Positions 1 through 13,257 of a stretch of DNA of 64,000 nt are shown in pieces. The position numbers and the translations under genes are program-made. The stretch comes from Eutreptiella sp. 'Long Island Sound 2002' (Eukaryota; Euglenozoa; Euglenophyceae; Eutreptiales; Eutreptiaceae), in NCBI GenBank assembly GCA_964036045.1, contig OZ038385.1, positions 34,326,101-34,390,100 of the forward strand. The letters are read 5' to 3'. Position 1 is the first letter of the stretch; each line of letters starts with the position of its first letter. The notes beneath the pieces were generated by a model. The model was not told where the DNA came from. It ran no database searches and saw only the letters and a list, made by a program, of their open reading frames with translations.

Positions 1-99
1 TGTTGGGGAACAAATTATGGCTGTGTTGCAAAAAGGATGCAAATTCCAAGTTCTTCATCTACCCCCGTGTCCAAAGATGTGCATTGCATGTGCACTGTG

Positions 100-955
100 T
101 TACAGGAGCACCCCTTCCGAACGCCCCTAAATTTAGATCACCCAAACTAGCCTAGCAGAAGACAAATGCAAGCCACCTTCCCTTCACATAAGACATCATT
201 TAAAACGCAGAAAGCCTAGGGTGTGCCCCTACACACAGAGCCCAATGCTTGCCACAACTGAACATAGGTCAAAGACCTGAAAGGAGAAGGAGTGGGGCGA
301 GACTCTCAAATAGCGCCAATCCTTAGGCTTTCTTTGCAAGCAACTCAGCTAGCCTCGGTAGTTCGCCTAGGTTGTTCTGGGACAAGTATTGGACCACAAC
401 AGAGTTCAAACGCCCATCGCACAAGAGAAAAGCTGAGGAGGCGTCCCAAGTGGCCTCATCCTCGCCATTCCCTTCCTAGAGGGTAAAAAAGCACCAACCC
501 TGACAGCAGCAATGGCGGAGTACTACCTTCACCAAGTAGAAGCCTTCCTTAGCCATTTCTTCGGTGCTCTTGTCATGGAGAGTTTCTTCCATTTCATTAG
601 GGCTGGCAGCACCCTGCAAGTCTAGCGCCGCCTCATCATTCAGCTCCCATTCTTCCCCCCATCATTAAAGGGCCACATGGAAGTGTGGCAGCCCATCACC
701 CCAACTCAAGGTGCCACACCAAAGTGTGGGAGTCCGTGGTGGATATGAGCAAAAAAGTGTGAAAAAGGGTGAAAATGGGTGAAAATGGGTGAAAATCCAA
801 AAATGCCATCCCCAATGTGGAAGAAGCATCGAAACCTACACTAGGGGCAACAATGATGCCCCTAGTATCACAAAGTATGGGTCTCCAGTACGGCTAGACG
901 CCCAAATAGCTGCACTGCGCCTGCACTGTGCGCGCATTGCACTAAGGGCGCCCCC
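100..955 (+). repeat. Dispersed repeat family R1, copy 1
   Basis: Two blocks recur elsewhere in the same order and orientation. Block 104-196 (CACCCCTTCC to CATAAGACATCAT) matches 34098-34187 and 44558-44652. Block 733-955 (GTGAAAATGGGTGAAAATCC, AATGTGGAAGAAGCATC, then a GCACTG/GCGCGC-rich end) matches 34529-34745 and about 44945-45160. The spacer is longest here, about 540 bp. There is no credible coding frame. It is probably a non-autonomous mobile element, which is inference since no target-site duplication or terminal inverted repeat was found. Confidence 0.6.
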
Positions 956-2034
956 TGAAGCTGAGTCAAGATCAAGGCTGTGTGCATGATGCACACTTGT
1001 AAACTTGAAATTCAACTCTGCAATCCCCCCACTACATGGCACACATGCACAACGATGGCGGGAGGGGGAGTGTCTTGGGAAGCATATCAAACAACAGGAG
1101 AAGAAATTATGCTCGCCCTTCAAAAAGAAATTTGCCGCTGGTCCGCATGACTCCATGTACTGCGGACATTCGTCTGCACACCTGCAGCAGAGAAAGCATC
1201 CTGTGCTCACTGCTGTGCCCAGGTGCCAATACCAGTGCATCCACTGGTGCACAAACATGTATTGTACCTGTCAACATCACTTCAGTCTCTGTGAGCATGC
1301 TATGTCTCAGACATCTTATGACTGTGAATAAAAAAGGAAGTAGAAGTTGAGACCTGATATGTACATGCCACCTGCCACTCTCTGTGAGAGTAAGCATGCA
1401 TCTAGTGGTGGCAAAGCACAGGATTCAGAACAACCGGGGCATGATGGCTGCTGCATTTGATGTGCAGACAGTGTGCTTAGGAATCACTGAAGCGGCAATG
1501 CCAACCCCAGAAACCAGTTCATGGCGCTGGCAAGCAACCAAACCCACAGACCGGTGCAGTCAGTGTCTTGTCTGTGCGAATGTCTTCAGACCCCTGCGAG
1601 CAGTACACTGAGGGCGCTTTTGGTGCACGCACACACACGAAGCACACTCGGTGCAGCGGCAAGGGGGTTTTCCAAGGGGGTGCACACGAAAGCCACCTGA
1701 CACGGTGAACTCCCGTTTTGGGGGCTATTGGACCCTGCCCCCACATTTCTGAGTCCAACTCCCCATGGGAGAAAGACGTGCCTCTTTACAACTGGACTTC
1801 CACTAACAGTTGTGGCCAAATCTGCACAATCGCTGTCCTGTATAGCAACACACGAGAACTCCGTGTTCCAATGCTAACAAAGTGGTTGTCAGTCAGCATC
1901 AGACACCACTGATCGGCCTTAAAATCCTCCGACCACCATCGTTTACCGTCAAGCCGTTGTTGGTTGCGCACCGGGCTCCGCCAACCGCCGCCGGCTTCGC
2001 TGCAGCGCCGTCGGCCTGACGCTGTTCTTTGGAG
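956..2034. other. No gene seen
   Basis: Short open frames occur on both strands, but none has recognisable protein character, codon pattern or splice borders. A short ACACAC/GTGTGT-like segment near 1630 is the only local feature. Confidence 0.5.
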
Positions 2035-2215
2035 GAATGTTTGCCCGGCGCATGCCCGGCGCGCTACCTTCGTATTAAGTATCTTATCTCTAGCCCCAAG
2101 TTTATCCTCACCTTGGGAAGTCCCCCGAGTAGACCGCACTAGACCGCAAACCTTCTCTGCAAGGGACCTTGTATAAGCCGAAATATGAGAATTCAACAAC
2201 ACAAAATGTCACCTC
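2035..2215 (+). repeat. Dispersed repeat family R2, copy 1
   Basis: It starts with the GC-rich motif GCCCGGCGC..GCCCGGCGCGCTA, runs through TATTAAGTATC and a CCC(C)AAGT(A/T)GACC motif, and ends with GAATTCA. The same order of motifs occurs at 36913-37095. A shorter related head is at 2365-2412 and 37566-37606. Non-coding. Confidence 0.55.
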
Positions 2216-5200
2216 CATCACTTCCACCCAAAACCCTTGCCATCGTCATGAACTGGGTGCAAAGGATGGGCCAAATTCTTAGACACAGCAAGAAAGGTAC
2301 TCCAAATTGTTTGGTGAGGTGGGGGCAAAAACAGGCACGGGTGGGTAATGGTATAAAAAAAAAATGCCCGGCGTGCGCCCGGCGTGTGCCTGGCGCGCTA
2401 ACGCTCCCCCTTTACAGAAATTCAGAAAGCAAACATGGCCTCAGCCCGCCTTGCGAGCAGGCCCCGCTCCGCAATCCACTGCGCACACTGCTGGGGTCAA
2501 GTGCGTGCCTCGGGGACATGGGGGGGGGGGGGTGCCATAAAGACTGGCCAGTGGCTGTGTAGCACAACCGGTGCCCAGTGCCATGTCTTGCGCTCGCACG
2601 GGAGAGAGGGAGGTGTGGGGGGGTGGGGGGCGGGGGGTCCAAAGAGATCGGGGCAGCGAAGCTGATTCGGTAATTTGTACTTGTCGCCACCCAATAACAC
2701 TGCAGTACATCGCTGTCATTGGGTCCAGGTATCGGTCCCAGGGTTCCTTCTCCGCTCTGCAAGAGAGTTGTGGAGAAGGGGCCGTGGCAAAGCAAGCGGT
2801 GGGGCTTCTGCGGGTCATATCAGCCTGCGTGAAATCGGGATAGGCACCAGGGGGGGGCTGGAGGCCCGTCAGGACCACTGTTAGCGAATTGCCCCTTCCA
2901 ATGGGACTTGGGCATCCCTTCAAGTCGCTGTGGGCGTGTCGTGGCACGTCAAGTCCAGGGCAGCTGGCCTGAACTTCCAGAGGACCACCATTGACCCATC
3001 CGAAGGTACTTCAGGTGGATCCCTGCACCGCGTCGTATGAGACAGCGCAGGGAAGGACTATGAGAGAGTGTCTGCCTACGCGCCAGCGACAGGAATAACA
3101 ACACCACAGGGCCAACGGCACCCAAGGAGCGCGTTTATTGACCCAAATTTGCGAATCTGAGGTTTAAAAGTCGCGAAGTTAGACTAACCCCCAAGTCTGA
3201 CACGGGACGTTACTACTGCTGTCGCCTGCACACACGGCGCGCGCAGAGTACGCACGCCCTCCATGCCATCAAGCCCGCTGCAGGCATTGCCCAGGGTGAC
3301 AGCCCATCTTCCAATTGAATGCCATGAGCTCAGAGGCTCAAATTCCTCAGGCACCTGATGACTGTGAATGCCATGTACTGTGGAAGGTTGGACTTGATGT
3401 GACAACATGCTGCATGCCACTCTGGGAACGTACTGATCCAGCAGCAAAGCAAAGACTACATGGGTTGTGCGATCGCACATGAGGAAATGGGGTTCTGGAG
3501 GCCGTCGACAGGCTCATGTGTCTCAGATCTTTCGGCCAACCAGGGCCACTTCACTATCGGCCCAGTTGCTGTGATGTGGTGAGTGAGTGCCATTACGTTC
3601 ATCTGCACATGTTGTTCGACCCAAGCACTCCTGTTTCAGCTTTGAACATCGTCACAAACGCACAGCTGCAGCACAACAGCGGAACAGGACAACCCCCATT
3701 GCCACCCAGACCCTGTCATCACAGGGACACTGCGAGAGCACGATCATGCGGATTGGTTGATCACAGAACAATCTGATTCTGACAAGTTCAAAATCCTCTG
3801 TCCTTACAATTACAAATCCAAACTGCAACTGTGCAAAGGCATACAAGAGGGGCACATGTTCAAATGACACGTGGCACACTCACATATATCTGCATGACGG
3901 TGAACACAGAGTTGACAACAAACACCGTCATCATTTTCCTCTTCAGAGGCATCCTGTTGTGCCCACGCGGACTCAGATCAGCACATGAGGCCAAAGTCCA
4001 TGAGGCTGATACCTAGTTTATCTCCTGATACAAAACTGCATCAAGTGCAGCAAAGTACGGACATGCTGTGGTCCCTGGCATAAGATAACAAATCCACAAA
4101 ATATTCCCAAGGTTAAATAACACATCTCGGAGAGTGCCACCCACCTACTAAACTCACGCTGGATACACACTCTTCCCAGCACACCGGGCTAGTTGCTTTT
4201 CAGGACCCGCTTGTGCGTTATTCAGGCATACAAACATTTCCAAACCCTCATGTGCAAGAACGCCACCATCAACACGAAGCAGGAACCACCCAAATGTGCT
4301 CCAGTCCCGGCCCCCCTCACCAATCAAAAAGTCAAAAGGGGTCCATGTTGTTATTACAGACCCTCCCAAAGCTGTACAGCGGCCAGGGTGGTCAGTTTGC
4401 CCAGAGCCAATTCCCATGCCTACCCTGACCCCCCCCCGTCTGGAGAAAAGCGCTAGATAACGCACTACCATGCCTCTCTGCAGCCTTCAGTGACTTCAGG
4501 TCAAAACGTGGCATGGGGTTGCAAAAGACACTGCATGTGAGGGTGGGGCAGGGCAGTGTCGCTGCCAGGCCGCCCTGTGGCCGCAAGCTGTCTCCTCCGC
4601 GGGCACGCAGGTGAAGATGCACATGCATCTTGTGGGGGCAGTGCATGCAGCATGGCGGGCGTGCAGGTCTTGTTGGAGAATCAATCTGGGCAGATTCGCC
4701 ATGCTCCAAACCATGAGGGAAAGGGGTTTTGAACTTCCGGATAAAAGTGTGATATTCATCGCCAAGCGCGCAGGAAAGTGCCCCGGCCAGTTGGCTGCCT
4801 CGTACTCTCCTGAGTGTATGGTGCCCGAAATAAAACAAAGAAACCGCCAAAGAATGTGAAAGAATACGGACTGCACAATCGACACCCGCCTCGAGCGCAA
4901 GCAAGGCCATCTCAAAGACGTGGATTCCGTCGCCCCCTCAACTGGCACGCCCCGACACCCAACAGATGGACTGGACTTCCTGGACACTCATCGCACGAGG
5001 CGGGGACAATGTCCGATCCGGCAGCCAACTCTGCGGACGCGGAGGCGTTGGGGTCACATTGCAACCGATTCAGCCCAGGCCGCGAGCGTGCAGCGCAGTG
5101 ATGACATGTGCTGTACATAGGCCGACACGTTTCCCTGGAACACACGCCCCCGCAACACATAGGCCAGCTCAGATGGGTTCCGGAGGCGTGCGCCAGCGCA

Positions 5201-5400
5201 GCTCTGGGCTAGCGGTGCACGAGGCTCCAACCGCTGCGTCCCACCCGGACCCTTGTCTGCCACTCCAAGCCCCCACCCCCCCCACCCACCTCCCCCAGGG
5301 ATATGTCAGAAGAGAGGACGCGGCCACCACGTGGGTCCCCATGGGTGCTGAAATACCCGTAATGTCAGTAAATGATCACCCAACCCCATCCCAGGGGCGA
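2216..5400. other. Mostly unassigned sequence
   Basis: The only coding-like stretch is a minus-strand frame at 3184-3480, discussed under rejected items. The rest holds poly-G runs (2520, 2860), a second R2 head at 2365-2412 and no recognisable gene, RNA or transposon domain. Confidence 0.4.
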
Positions 5401-6609
5401 AGGGGCGACGGAAGCGTTTAAAAAAAATCGAATCTTGTAAAAATTCTATTGCCTTCAGCAACTCCACCTCGCGGAGAATCTACCCCATGCAACACACACC
5501 CAACATAGGGTAAAAACTACATAAATACGGGCTAAAACATGCTTTACATATCTTGGATGGTCATTTTAGGTGATAACAATATCAAAATAATAAGTTTCGG
5601 AAACCTCGATTTTTGAGCTGTATAGGCTGGAAAATTGCATAAGCAGGTTGTGCACCAATCCCGTTTGGAGCCCCCCCCCCCCCCCCCCCACCCCCACCCC
5701 CAATACCCAAATAGGGTGAAAAACACACAAATGCGTGCTTTAAATATCTTGGATGGTGATTTTAGGTGATTAAAAGTAAGTTCCAAAAACTTTAATTTTT
5801 GAGCTGTATAGGCTGAAAAACTGCATTAGCAGGTTGTGTACCAATCCCTTAGGAGACCCCCCCCCTCGCCTGATACACAAAATAGGGTGAAAGACACAAC
5901 ATACGGCCCAAAAAATGCTTTACATACCTTGGATGGTCATTTTAGGTGATCACAATATCAACAAAATAAGTCTCGGAAACTTCGATTTTTGAGCTGTCCA
6001 AGGTGAAAAACAGCATAAGCAGGTTGTGTACCAATCCCTTGGGAGACCCCCCCCCCCCCCCGGCGCCCAATCGCAAATAAAGTGAAAAACACGTGAATAT
6101 GGCCTAAAACATGCTTTACAGACCTTGGATGGTCATTTTAGGTGATCACAATATCAACAAAATAAGTCTCGGAAACTTCGATTTTTGAGCTGTCCAAGGT
6201 GAAAAACAGCACAAGCAGGTTGTGTACCAATCCCTTGGGAGCCCCCCCCCCCCCCCCCCCGGCGCCCAATCGCAAATAAAGTGAAAAACACGTGAATATG
6301 GCCTAAAACATGCTTTACAGACCTTGGATGGTCATTTTAGGTGATCACAATATCAACAAAATAAGTCTCGGAAACTTCGATTTTTGAGCTGTCCAAGGTG
6401 AAAAACAGCACAAGCAGGTCGTGTACCAATCCCTTGGGAGATCCCCCCCCCCCGGCGCCCAATCGCAAATAAAGTGAAAAACACGTGAATATGGCCTAAA
6501 ACATGCTTTACAGACCTTGGATGGTCATTTTAGGTGGTCACAATATCAAAAAAGTAAGTTTCGGAAACTTCAATTTTTGAGCTGTCCAAAGTGAAAAAAT
6601 GCATGAGCA

Positions 6610-7170
6610 GGTTTTGACCGGCCCCAGGCAAGGCTAGAGAGCAAAAAAAATGTCCTTTCATATCCTAGTGGGCATATACTATCACAACATCACCTCTCAC
6701 ACCCACGGGAGCACCAAGGTCGCCAAAACCGCCAACATACCAAAAATGGCTGAAAAGGGCATAAACTGCATTAACGCTCGTCCCACTCCGCCCCACACAA
6801 ACTCCATGGAGTCGGGACCCGGAAACACTTTTTCAGCTCAAAATCCAAAAAAAAACCAAAAGATTCATGATTTTCGACCCAAAAAAAGGGGGGGTCATTT
6901 TTTGACCCCCCCCCCATCCCCCCCCCCACCTCCCGCAAAACCTCCAAAAAGTGGGTTTCAAGTGAGAGGGGGGTCTGGGGGGGTCCGGACCAAAACCTCA
7001 TTGGGGGATGCGTTTATTGGACAAAATAATGATTTTACAAGGGGTTTAACTAACAATTCAACCCCTTGGGGTAGGGTACGCGAATAGGCCTCAAAAAACC
7101 CGAAATGGGGGGTATGTGGTGTTTTCCCCTATATACGCCTGTTTGGCATTGATCTAACAACCTCTGCGAG
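6610..7170 (+). repeat. B module, copy 1 of 6
   Basis: It begins near TTGACCGGCCC, carries a short open frame from ATG 6650 (starting MSFHILVGIY), then C- and G-tracts. It ends with a strongly conserved segment containing ACAAAATAATGATTTTACA, the palindrome CCCCTTGGGG, GGGTACGCGAATAGGC and TCTGCGAGGTGATT. The other copies lie at 7437-8010, 8300-8850, 9350-9900, 10375-10940 and 11640-12210. Whether the frame is ever translated is unknown. Confidence 0.75.
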
Positions 7171-7436
7171 GTGATTTCGATTTTTGAGCTATATAGGCTG
7201 AATGACTGCATAAGCAAGTTGTGTACTAATCCCATTTGACCCCCCCCCCCCCGCCCCCGCAAAGCCAATCGCAAATAGGGTAAAAAACACATGAATACGG
7301 GCTAAAACATGCTTGACATAGCTCGGACAGTCATTTTAGGTGATCACGGTATCAAAAAATAAGTTTTGGAAACTTCAATTTTTGAGCTTTCCAAGATGAA
7401 AAACTGCATAATGTACTCACCTATGGCACGGGTTGT

Positions 7437-8010
7437 GACCGGCCCTAAGCAAGGCTAGAGATTGCAAAAAAAAAGTCCTTTCATATCCTACTAGGCATAT
7501 ACTGTCACAACATCCCCTCTCACAGCCCTCAGAGTGGGTACCACGGGAGCACCGAGGTCGCCAAAACCGCCAACATACCAAAAATGGCTGAAAAGGGCAT
7601 AAACTGCATTAGCGCTCGTCCTACTCCACCCCATACAAACCCCATGGAGTCGGGACCCGGAAACACTTTTGCAGCTCAAAATCATAAAACGAAACCAAAA
7701 GATTCATGATTTTCGACCAAAAAAATTTCGGGGGGGGGTCATCTCTGACACCCCCCGCGCACAAACACCCCACACACCTCTCTCAAAAAGATCCAAAAAT
7801 TAGGTTTCAAGTGGGGGGGGGGTCTGGGGGGGTCCGGACCAAAACCTCATTGGGGGATGCGTTTATTGGACAAAATAATGATTTTACAAGGGGTTTAACT
7901 AACAATTCAACCCCTTGGGGTAGGGTACGCGAATAGGCCCCAAAAAGGCCCAAAATACCAGGGGTATGTGGTATTTTCCCCTATATGCGCCTGCTTGGCT
8001 TTGATCTAAT
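7437..8010 (+). repeat. B module, copy 2 of 6
   Basis: Same layout as copy 1, but the ATG of the first short frame is changed to AAG at about 7469, so that frame has no start here. The 3' frame ending in GRVRE and a stop is intact (to 7936). Confidence 0.7.
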
Positions 8011-8299
8011 AACCTCTGCGAGGTGATTCTATTCCCTTCGGCAACTCCACCTTGTAGAGAATCTACCCCATGCAACACGCACCCAAAATAGGGTAAAAAC
8101 TACATAAATACGGGCTAAAACATGTTTTACACATCTTGGATGGTCATTTTAGGTCATCACAATATCAACAAAATAAGCTTCGGAAACTTCAATTTTTGAG
8201 CTACATAGGCTAAAAAAACTGCATAAGCAGGTTGTGTACCAATGGGCCCATTCACTATGCCATTATTGGTGGAAACAAGCATTTCGCGTCTTTGGCACA

Positions 8300-8850
8300 G
8301 GTTTTGACCGGCCCGAGGCAAGGCTAGAGACTGCAAAAAAATGTCCTTTCATATCCTAGTGGGCATATACTGTCACAACATCCCAACTTGCACCCCTCAA
8401 AGTGGGTACCACGGGGGCACCAAGATCGCCAAAACCGCCAACATACCAAAAATGGCTGAAAAGGGCATGAACTGCATTAACGCTCGTCCCACTCCGCCCC
8501 ACACAAACTCCATGGAGTCGGGACCCGGAAACACTTTTTCAGCTCAAAATCCAAAAAAAAACCAAAAGATTCATGATTTTCGACCCAAAAAAAGGGCGGG
8601 GTCATTTTTTGACCCCCCCCCCCACCTCCCTCAAAACTTCCAAAAAGTGGGTTTCAAGTGAGAGGGGGGTCTGGGGGGGTCCGGACCAAAACCTCATTGG
8701 GGGATGCGTTTATTGGACAAAATAATGATTTTACAAGGGGTTTAACTAACAATTCAACCCCTTGGGGTGGGGTACGCGAATAGGCCTCAAAAAAACCCGA
8801 AATGGGGGGTATGTGGTGTTTTCCCCTATATACGCCTGTTTGGCATTGAT
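8300..8850 (+). repeat. B module, copy 3 of 6
   Basis: The first frame starts with ATG at 8341. The C-tract near 8617 changes the frame relative to copy 1, separating the 5' and 3' open segments. Confidence 0.7.
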
Positions 8851-9349
8851 CTAACAACCTCTGCGAGGTGATTTCGATTTTTAAGCTATATAGGCTGAAA
8901 AACTGCATAAGCAAGTTGTGTACTAATCACGTTTGACCCCCCCCCCCCCCGGCCCCCGTGCAGCCAATCGCAAATAGGGTGAAAAACACATGAATACGGG
9001 CTAAAACATGCTTCACATAGCTCGGATAGTAATTTTAGGTGATCACTGTATCAGAAAAAAAAGTTTCGGAAACTTCGATTTTTGAGCTTTCCAGGGTAAA
9101 AAACTGCACAAGCAGGTTGTGTACCAATCCCTTAGGAGACCCCCCCCCCCCCCGGCGCCCAATACCGAAATTGGGTGAAAAATACATAAATACGGCCTAA
9201 AACATGCTTTATATACCTTGGATGGTCATTTTGTGTGATCATAATATCAAAATAATAAGTTTTGAAAACTTCGAGCTGTCCAAGGTGAAAAATTGCATAA
9301 GCAGGTTGTGCGCCGGCCCATGCACTCATGTAAACCACCTTTGGCACGA

Positions 9350-9900
9350 TTGTGACCGGCCCTAGGCAAGGCTAGAGATTGCAAAAAAAATGTCCTTTCA
9401 TATCCTACTAGGCATATACTGTCACAACATCCCCTCTCACAGCCCTCAGAGTGGGTACCACGGGAGCACCGGGGTCGCCAAAACCGCCAACATACCAAAA
9501 ATGGCTGAAAAGGGCATAAACTGCATTAGCGCTCGTCCCACTCCGCCCCATACAAACGCCACGAAGTCGGGACCCGAAAAAACTTTTTCAGCTGAAAATC
9601 CAAAAGCGAAACCAAAAGATTCATGATTTTTGACCAAAAAAAATTTGGGGGGGTTACCACCTCCCTCAAAACCTCCAAAAATTAGGTTTCAAGTGGGGGG
9701 GGGGGGGTTTGGGGGGGTCCGGACCAAAACCTCATTGGGGGATGCGTTTATTGGACAAAATAATGATTTTACAAGGGGTTTAACTAACAATTCAACCCCT
9801 TGGGGTAGGGTACGCGAATAGGCCCCAAAAAGGCCCAAAATACCAGGGGTATGTGGTGTTTTCCCTATATGTGCCTGCTTGGCTTTGATCTAATAACCTC
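9350..9900 (+). repeat. B module, copy 4 of 6
   Basis: The first frame starts with ATG at 9390. Its 5' half is almost identical to copy 6 (ATG 11674), so these two are probably the most recent duplicates. Confidence 0.7.
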
Positions 9901-10374
9901 TGCGAGGTGATTCTATTCCCTTCGGCAACTCCACCTCGCAGAGAATCTACCCCATGCAACACGCACCCAAAATAGGGTAAAAACTACATAAATACGGGCT
10001 AAAACGTGTTTTACACATCTTGGATGGTCATTTTAGGTCATCACAATATCAACAAAATAAGCTTTGGAAACTTCAAATTTTGAGCTATATAGGCTAAAAA
10101 ACTGCATAAGCAGGTTGTGTACCAATCCCTTGGGAGACACACACCCCCCAGCGCCCAATCCCCAAATAAAGTGAAAAACATATAAATACGGCCCAAAACA
10201 TGCTTTACATACCTTGGGTGGTCATTTTAGGTGGTCACAATATCAAGAAAGTAAGTTTCAGAAACTTCAATTTTTGAGCTGTCCAAGGTGAAAAAATGCC
10301 TGAGCAGGTTGTGTACCAATGGGCCCATTCACTATGCCATTATTGTGGAAACAAGCATTTCGCGTTTTTGGCAC

Positions 10375-10940
10375 AGGTTTTGACCGGCCCGAGGCAAGGC
10401 TAGAGACTGCCAAAAATGTCCTTTCATATCCTAGTGGGCATATACTGTCACAACATCCCAACTTGCACCCGTCAAAGTGGGTACCACGGGAGCACCAAGG
10501 ACGCGAAAACCGCCAACATACCAAAAATGGCTGAAAAGGGCATAAACTACATTAGTGCTCGTCCCACTCCGCCCCATACAAACCCCATGGAGTGGGGACC
10601 AAGAAACGCGTTCTCAGCTCAAAATCCAAAAAAAACCAAAATATTCATGATTTTCGACCCAAAAAAGGGTGGGGTCATTTTTTGACCCCCCCCCCTAGCT
10701 CGCTTGAAACATCCAAAAAAAAATGGGTTTCAAGTGGGGGGGGGTCGGGGGGGGGGGGGGTCTGGGGGGGTCCGGACCAAAAACTCATTAGGGGGTGCGT
10801 TTATTGGACAAAATAATGATTTTACAAGGGGTTTAACTAACAATTCAACCCCTTGGGGTGGGGTACGCGAATAGGCCCCAAAAAGGCCCAAAATACCAGG
10901 GGTATGTGGTATTTTCCCCTGTATGCGCCTGCTTGGCTTT
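10375..10940 (+). repeat. B module, copy 5 of 6
   Basis: The first frame starts with ATG at 10416. It has an enlarged interrupted G-tract region at about 10735-10770. Confidence 0.7.
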
Positions 10941-11639
10941 GATCTAACTACCTCTGCGAGGTGATTATATTCCCTTCGGCAACTCCACCTCGCAGAGAAC
11001 CTACCCCAAGCAATACACACCCAACATAGGGTAAAACCTCCATAAACACGGGCTAAAACGGGCTTTATATATCTTGGATGGTCATTTTACGTGATCACAA
11101 CATCAAAAAAGCAAGTTTCAAAAACATCCAATTTTGAGCAACATAGGCTAACAGACTGCACAAGCAGGTTGTGTACCAATCCAGTTTGACCCCCCCCCCC
11201 CCCCCCGCGCCCAATACGCAAATAAAGTGAAAAAAAACATAAACCCTGCGCAAAACATACTTCACATACCTTGGATGGTCATTTTAAGTGCTCACGGTAT
11301 AAAAAAAAATAGGTTTCGGAAACTAAGATTTTGAGCTGTATTGGCTGAGAAACTGCATCGGTGGGTTGTGTACCAATGCCGCTTGACCCCCCCCCCCCCG
11401 CCCGCCGCCCCGCGCCCAATACCCAAATAAAGTGCAAAACACGTGGATATGGCCTAAAACATGCTTTACATACCATGGATGGTCATTTTAGGTGATCACA
11501 ATATCAAAAAAGTAAGTTTCGGAAACCTCAATTTTTGAGCTGTCCAAGTTGAAAAACTGCATGAGCAGGTTTTGTACCGGCCCATTCACTAGGCCATTAT
11601 TTTTGGAAACAGTCATTTCGCGTTTTTGGCACATGTTTT

Positions 11640-12210
11640 GACCGGCCCTGGGCAGAGCTAGAGAGCAAAAAAAATGTCCTTTCATATCCTACTAGGCATA
11701 TACTGTCACAACATCCCCTCTCACAGCCCTCAGAGTGGGTACCACGGGAGCACCGGGGTCGCCAAAACCGCCAACATACCAAAAATGGCTGAAAAGGGCA
11801 TAAACTGCATTAGCGCTCGTCCCACTCCGCCCCATACAAACGCCACGAAGTCGGGACCCGAAAAAACTTTTTCAGCTGAAAATCCAAAAGCGAAACCAAA
11901 AGATTCATGATTTTTTGACCCAAAAAAAGGGCGGGGTTACCCCCCCCCCCCACCTCCCTCAAAACCTCCAAAAAACGGGTTTCAAGTGGGGGAGGGGGGG
12001 GGGGTCTGGGGGGGTCCGGACCAAAAACTCATTGGGGGATGCGTTTATTGGACAAAATAATGATTTCACAAGGGGTTTAACTAACAATTCAACCCCTTGG
12101 GGTAGGGTACGCGAATAGGCCCCAAAAAAGCCCAAAATGGGGGGTATGTGGTGTTTTCCCCTATATACGCGTGCTTGGCTTTGATCTAACAAGGTACGAG
12201 GTGATTCGAT
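11640..12210 (+). repeat. B module, copy 6 of 6
   Basis: The first frame starts with ATG at 11674. The array loses regularity just after this copy, where TTTGATCTAACA is duplicated with a changed spacer (12178-12235). Confidence 0.7.
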
Positions 12211-12469
12211 CTAACACCCTCTACAAGGTGATTTCAGTCGACGCATGCCAACCCGATGCCAAGTCCTCACCAGCAAGGGGCTTACAGGGGGGGGGGGGGG
12301 GGGGGCGACCAGGGGTACACGGAAATCGGGCCTGGGACCCCGCCATTGGTTAGGGGTCCATGTACAAGAAAAAATTCTTCAGTACCTCTCTTTGAATCAA
12401 CACGCAGAGCCCACAATACGCAAGTTTTCACCCCCCCCATCCCCCAAGGGGTTAGGGGTGTCAAAATCG

Positions 12470-12640
12470 AAAATTCATTGGGGGGTCAATTCGTCTCCCA
12501 AATGATGGTTTTACAAGGGGTAAGACATCCGATACCATTCCTTGGGGTATGCTACGCGAATGACCCCAAAAATGGGGGTATATGGTGCCCGTGCATGCAC
12601 TTAATCTAACAACCCTCTTCGAGGTGATCCCGTTTTGGTC
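12470..12640 (+). repeat. Solo copy of the B-module 3' end
   Basis: It carries the conserved 3' part of the B module (ATTCATTGGGG, GGTTTTACAAGGGG, CCTTGGGGTATGCTACGCGA, then CTTCGAGGTGAT) without the upstream short frame. A second solo copy is at 18815-19010. Confidence 0.7.
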
Positions 12641-13236
12641 ACTTTGGTTTTTTTTTGGGGGGGGCGACCCTCCTCATTCTATGGTTCCCTGCCCCACCCC
12701 ACCCCCGATCCCTTCTCACCGCCCTAGGCACAGTTCTCATCTGCCACACCAAGCCAAGGGACTCCAACAGATACCCATTAGACCCAGACCCCATTCAGAT
12801 GCAATAAATATGCCAGTTCGGCTGCATTGTATGGCACGTGCAAAAAGCCTTTGCATGATGCATTTGTAACACCAAACAGCGATGGTCCTTGGACTGACTG
12901 AGAAAAAAAGTGCACCTCGGTGCAATCGTCCTCCAAAGAAACAATGATATACCATCCCAACAAGCAACAAGAATGCCAGCCCCACCCTTCAACCCACAGA
13001 ATACAATTTGCTTTCATATCAGCAGGGCCCAGTGATGAGCACACAGATGTCACCCCCTGATGCGGCGCAGCCGTACGCGTCACCCTGCGCTTGCACACCG
13101 CCGCACACTCAATGGGCGACTAGGTACGGATCCGGTTTAGGGCCACAGTACATCTTAGTCAGTGGCACTCCTGTCTCCTCCTCAGCATGCAACGGTCTGC
13201 GGCACCTCCAGCAACCAAGTGGCAAAACTGGGCACA
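12641..13236. other. No gene seen
   Basis: Short frames only, no motif recognised. Confidence 0.5.
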
Positions 13237-13257
13237 TCAGCCCGAAGGGGGTGTTTG

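Larger units (their letters stand above)
5410..12240 (+). repeat. Composite repeat array of A units and B modules
   Basis: A ~190-200-bp A unit carries GGATGGTCATTTTAGGTGATCA, then AAACTTCGATTTTTGAGCTGT, then GCAGGTTGTGTACCAATCCC and a C-tract of 8-20 bases. Copies have the GGATGG motif at about 5555, 5751, 5931, 6127, 6326 and 6519, with scattered ones up to about 11474. Six copies of a longer B module interrupt them. C-tract length differs in almost every copy. This suggests amplification by unequal exchange with homopolymer slippage, which is inference. Confidence 0.85.

Noticed and set aside
3184-3480. Minus-strand ORF of 98 codons
   Set aside because: Fairly protein-like, but no splice sites, homologous motif or neighbouring exons support it.
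5054-5263. Minus-strand frame ending LAAWAESVAM
   Set aside because: A short stretch resembles protein, but the acceptor is unclear and no partner exon was found.
5410-12240. CRISPR-like array
   Set aside because: Units are long, contiguous and eukaryotic in setting, and there are no constant short repeats with unique spacers of equal length.
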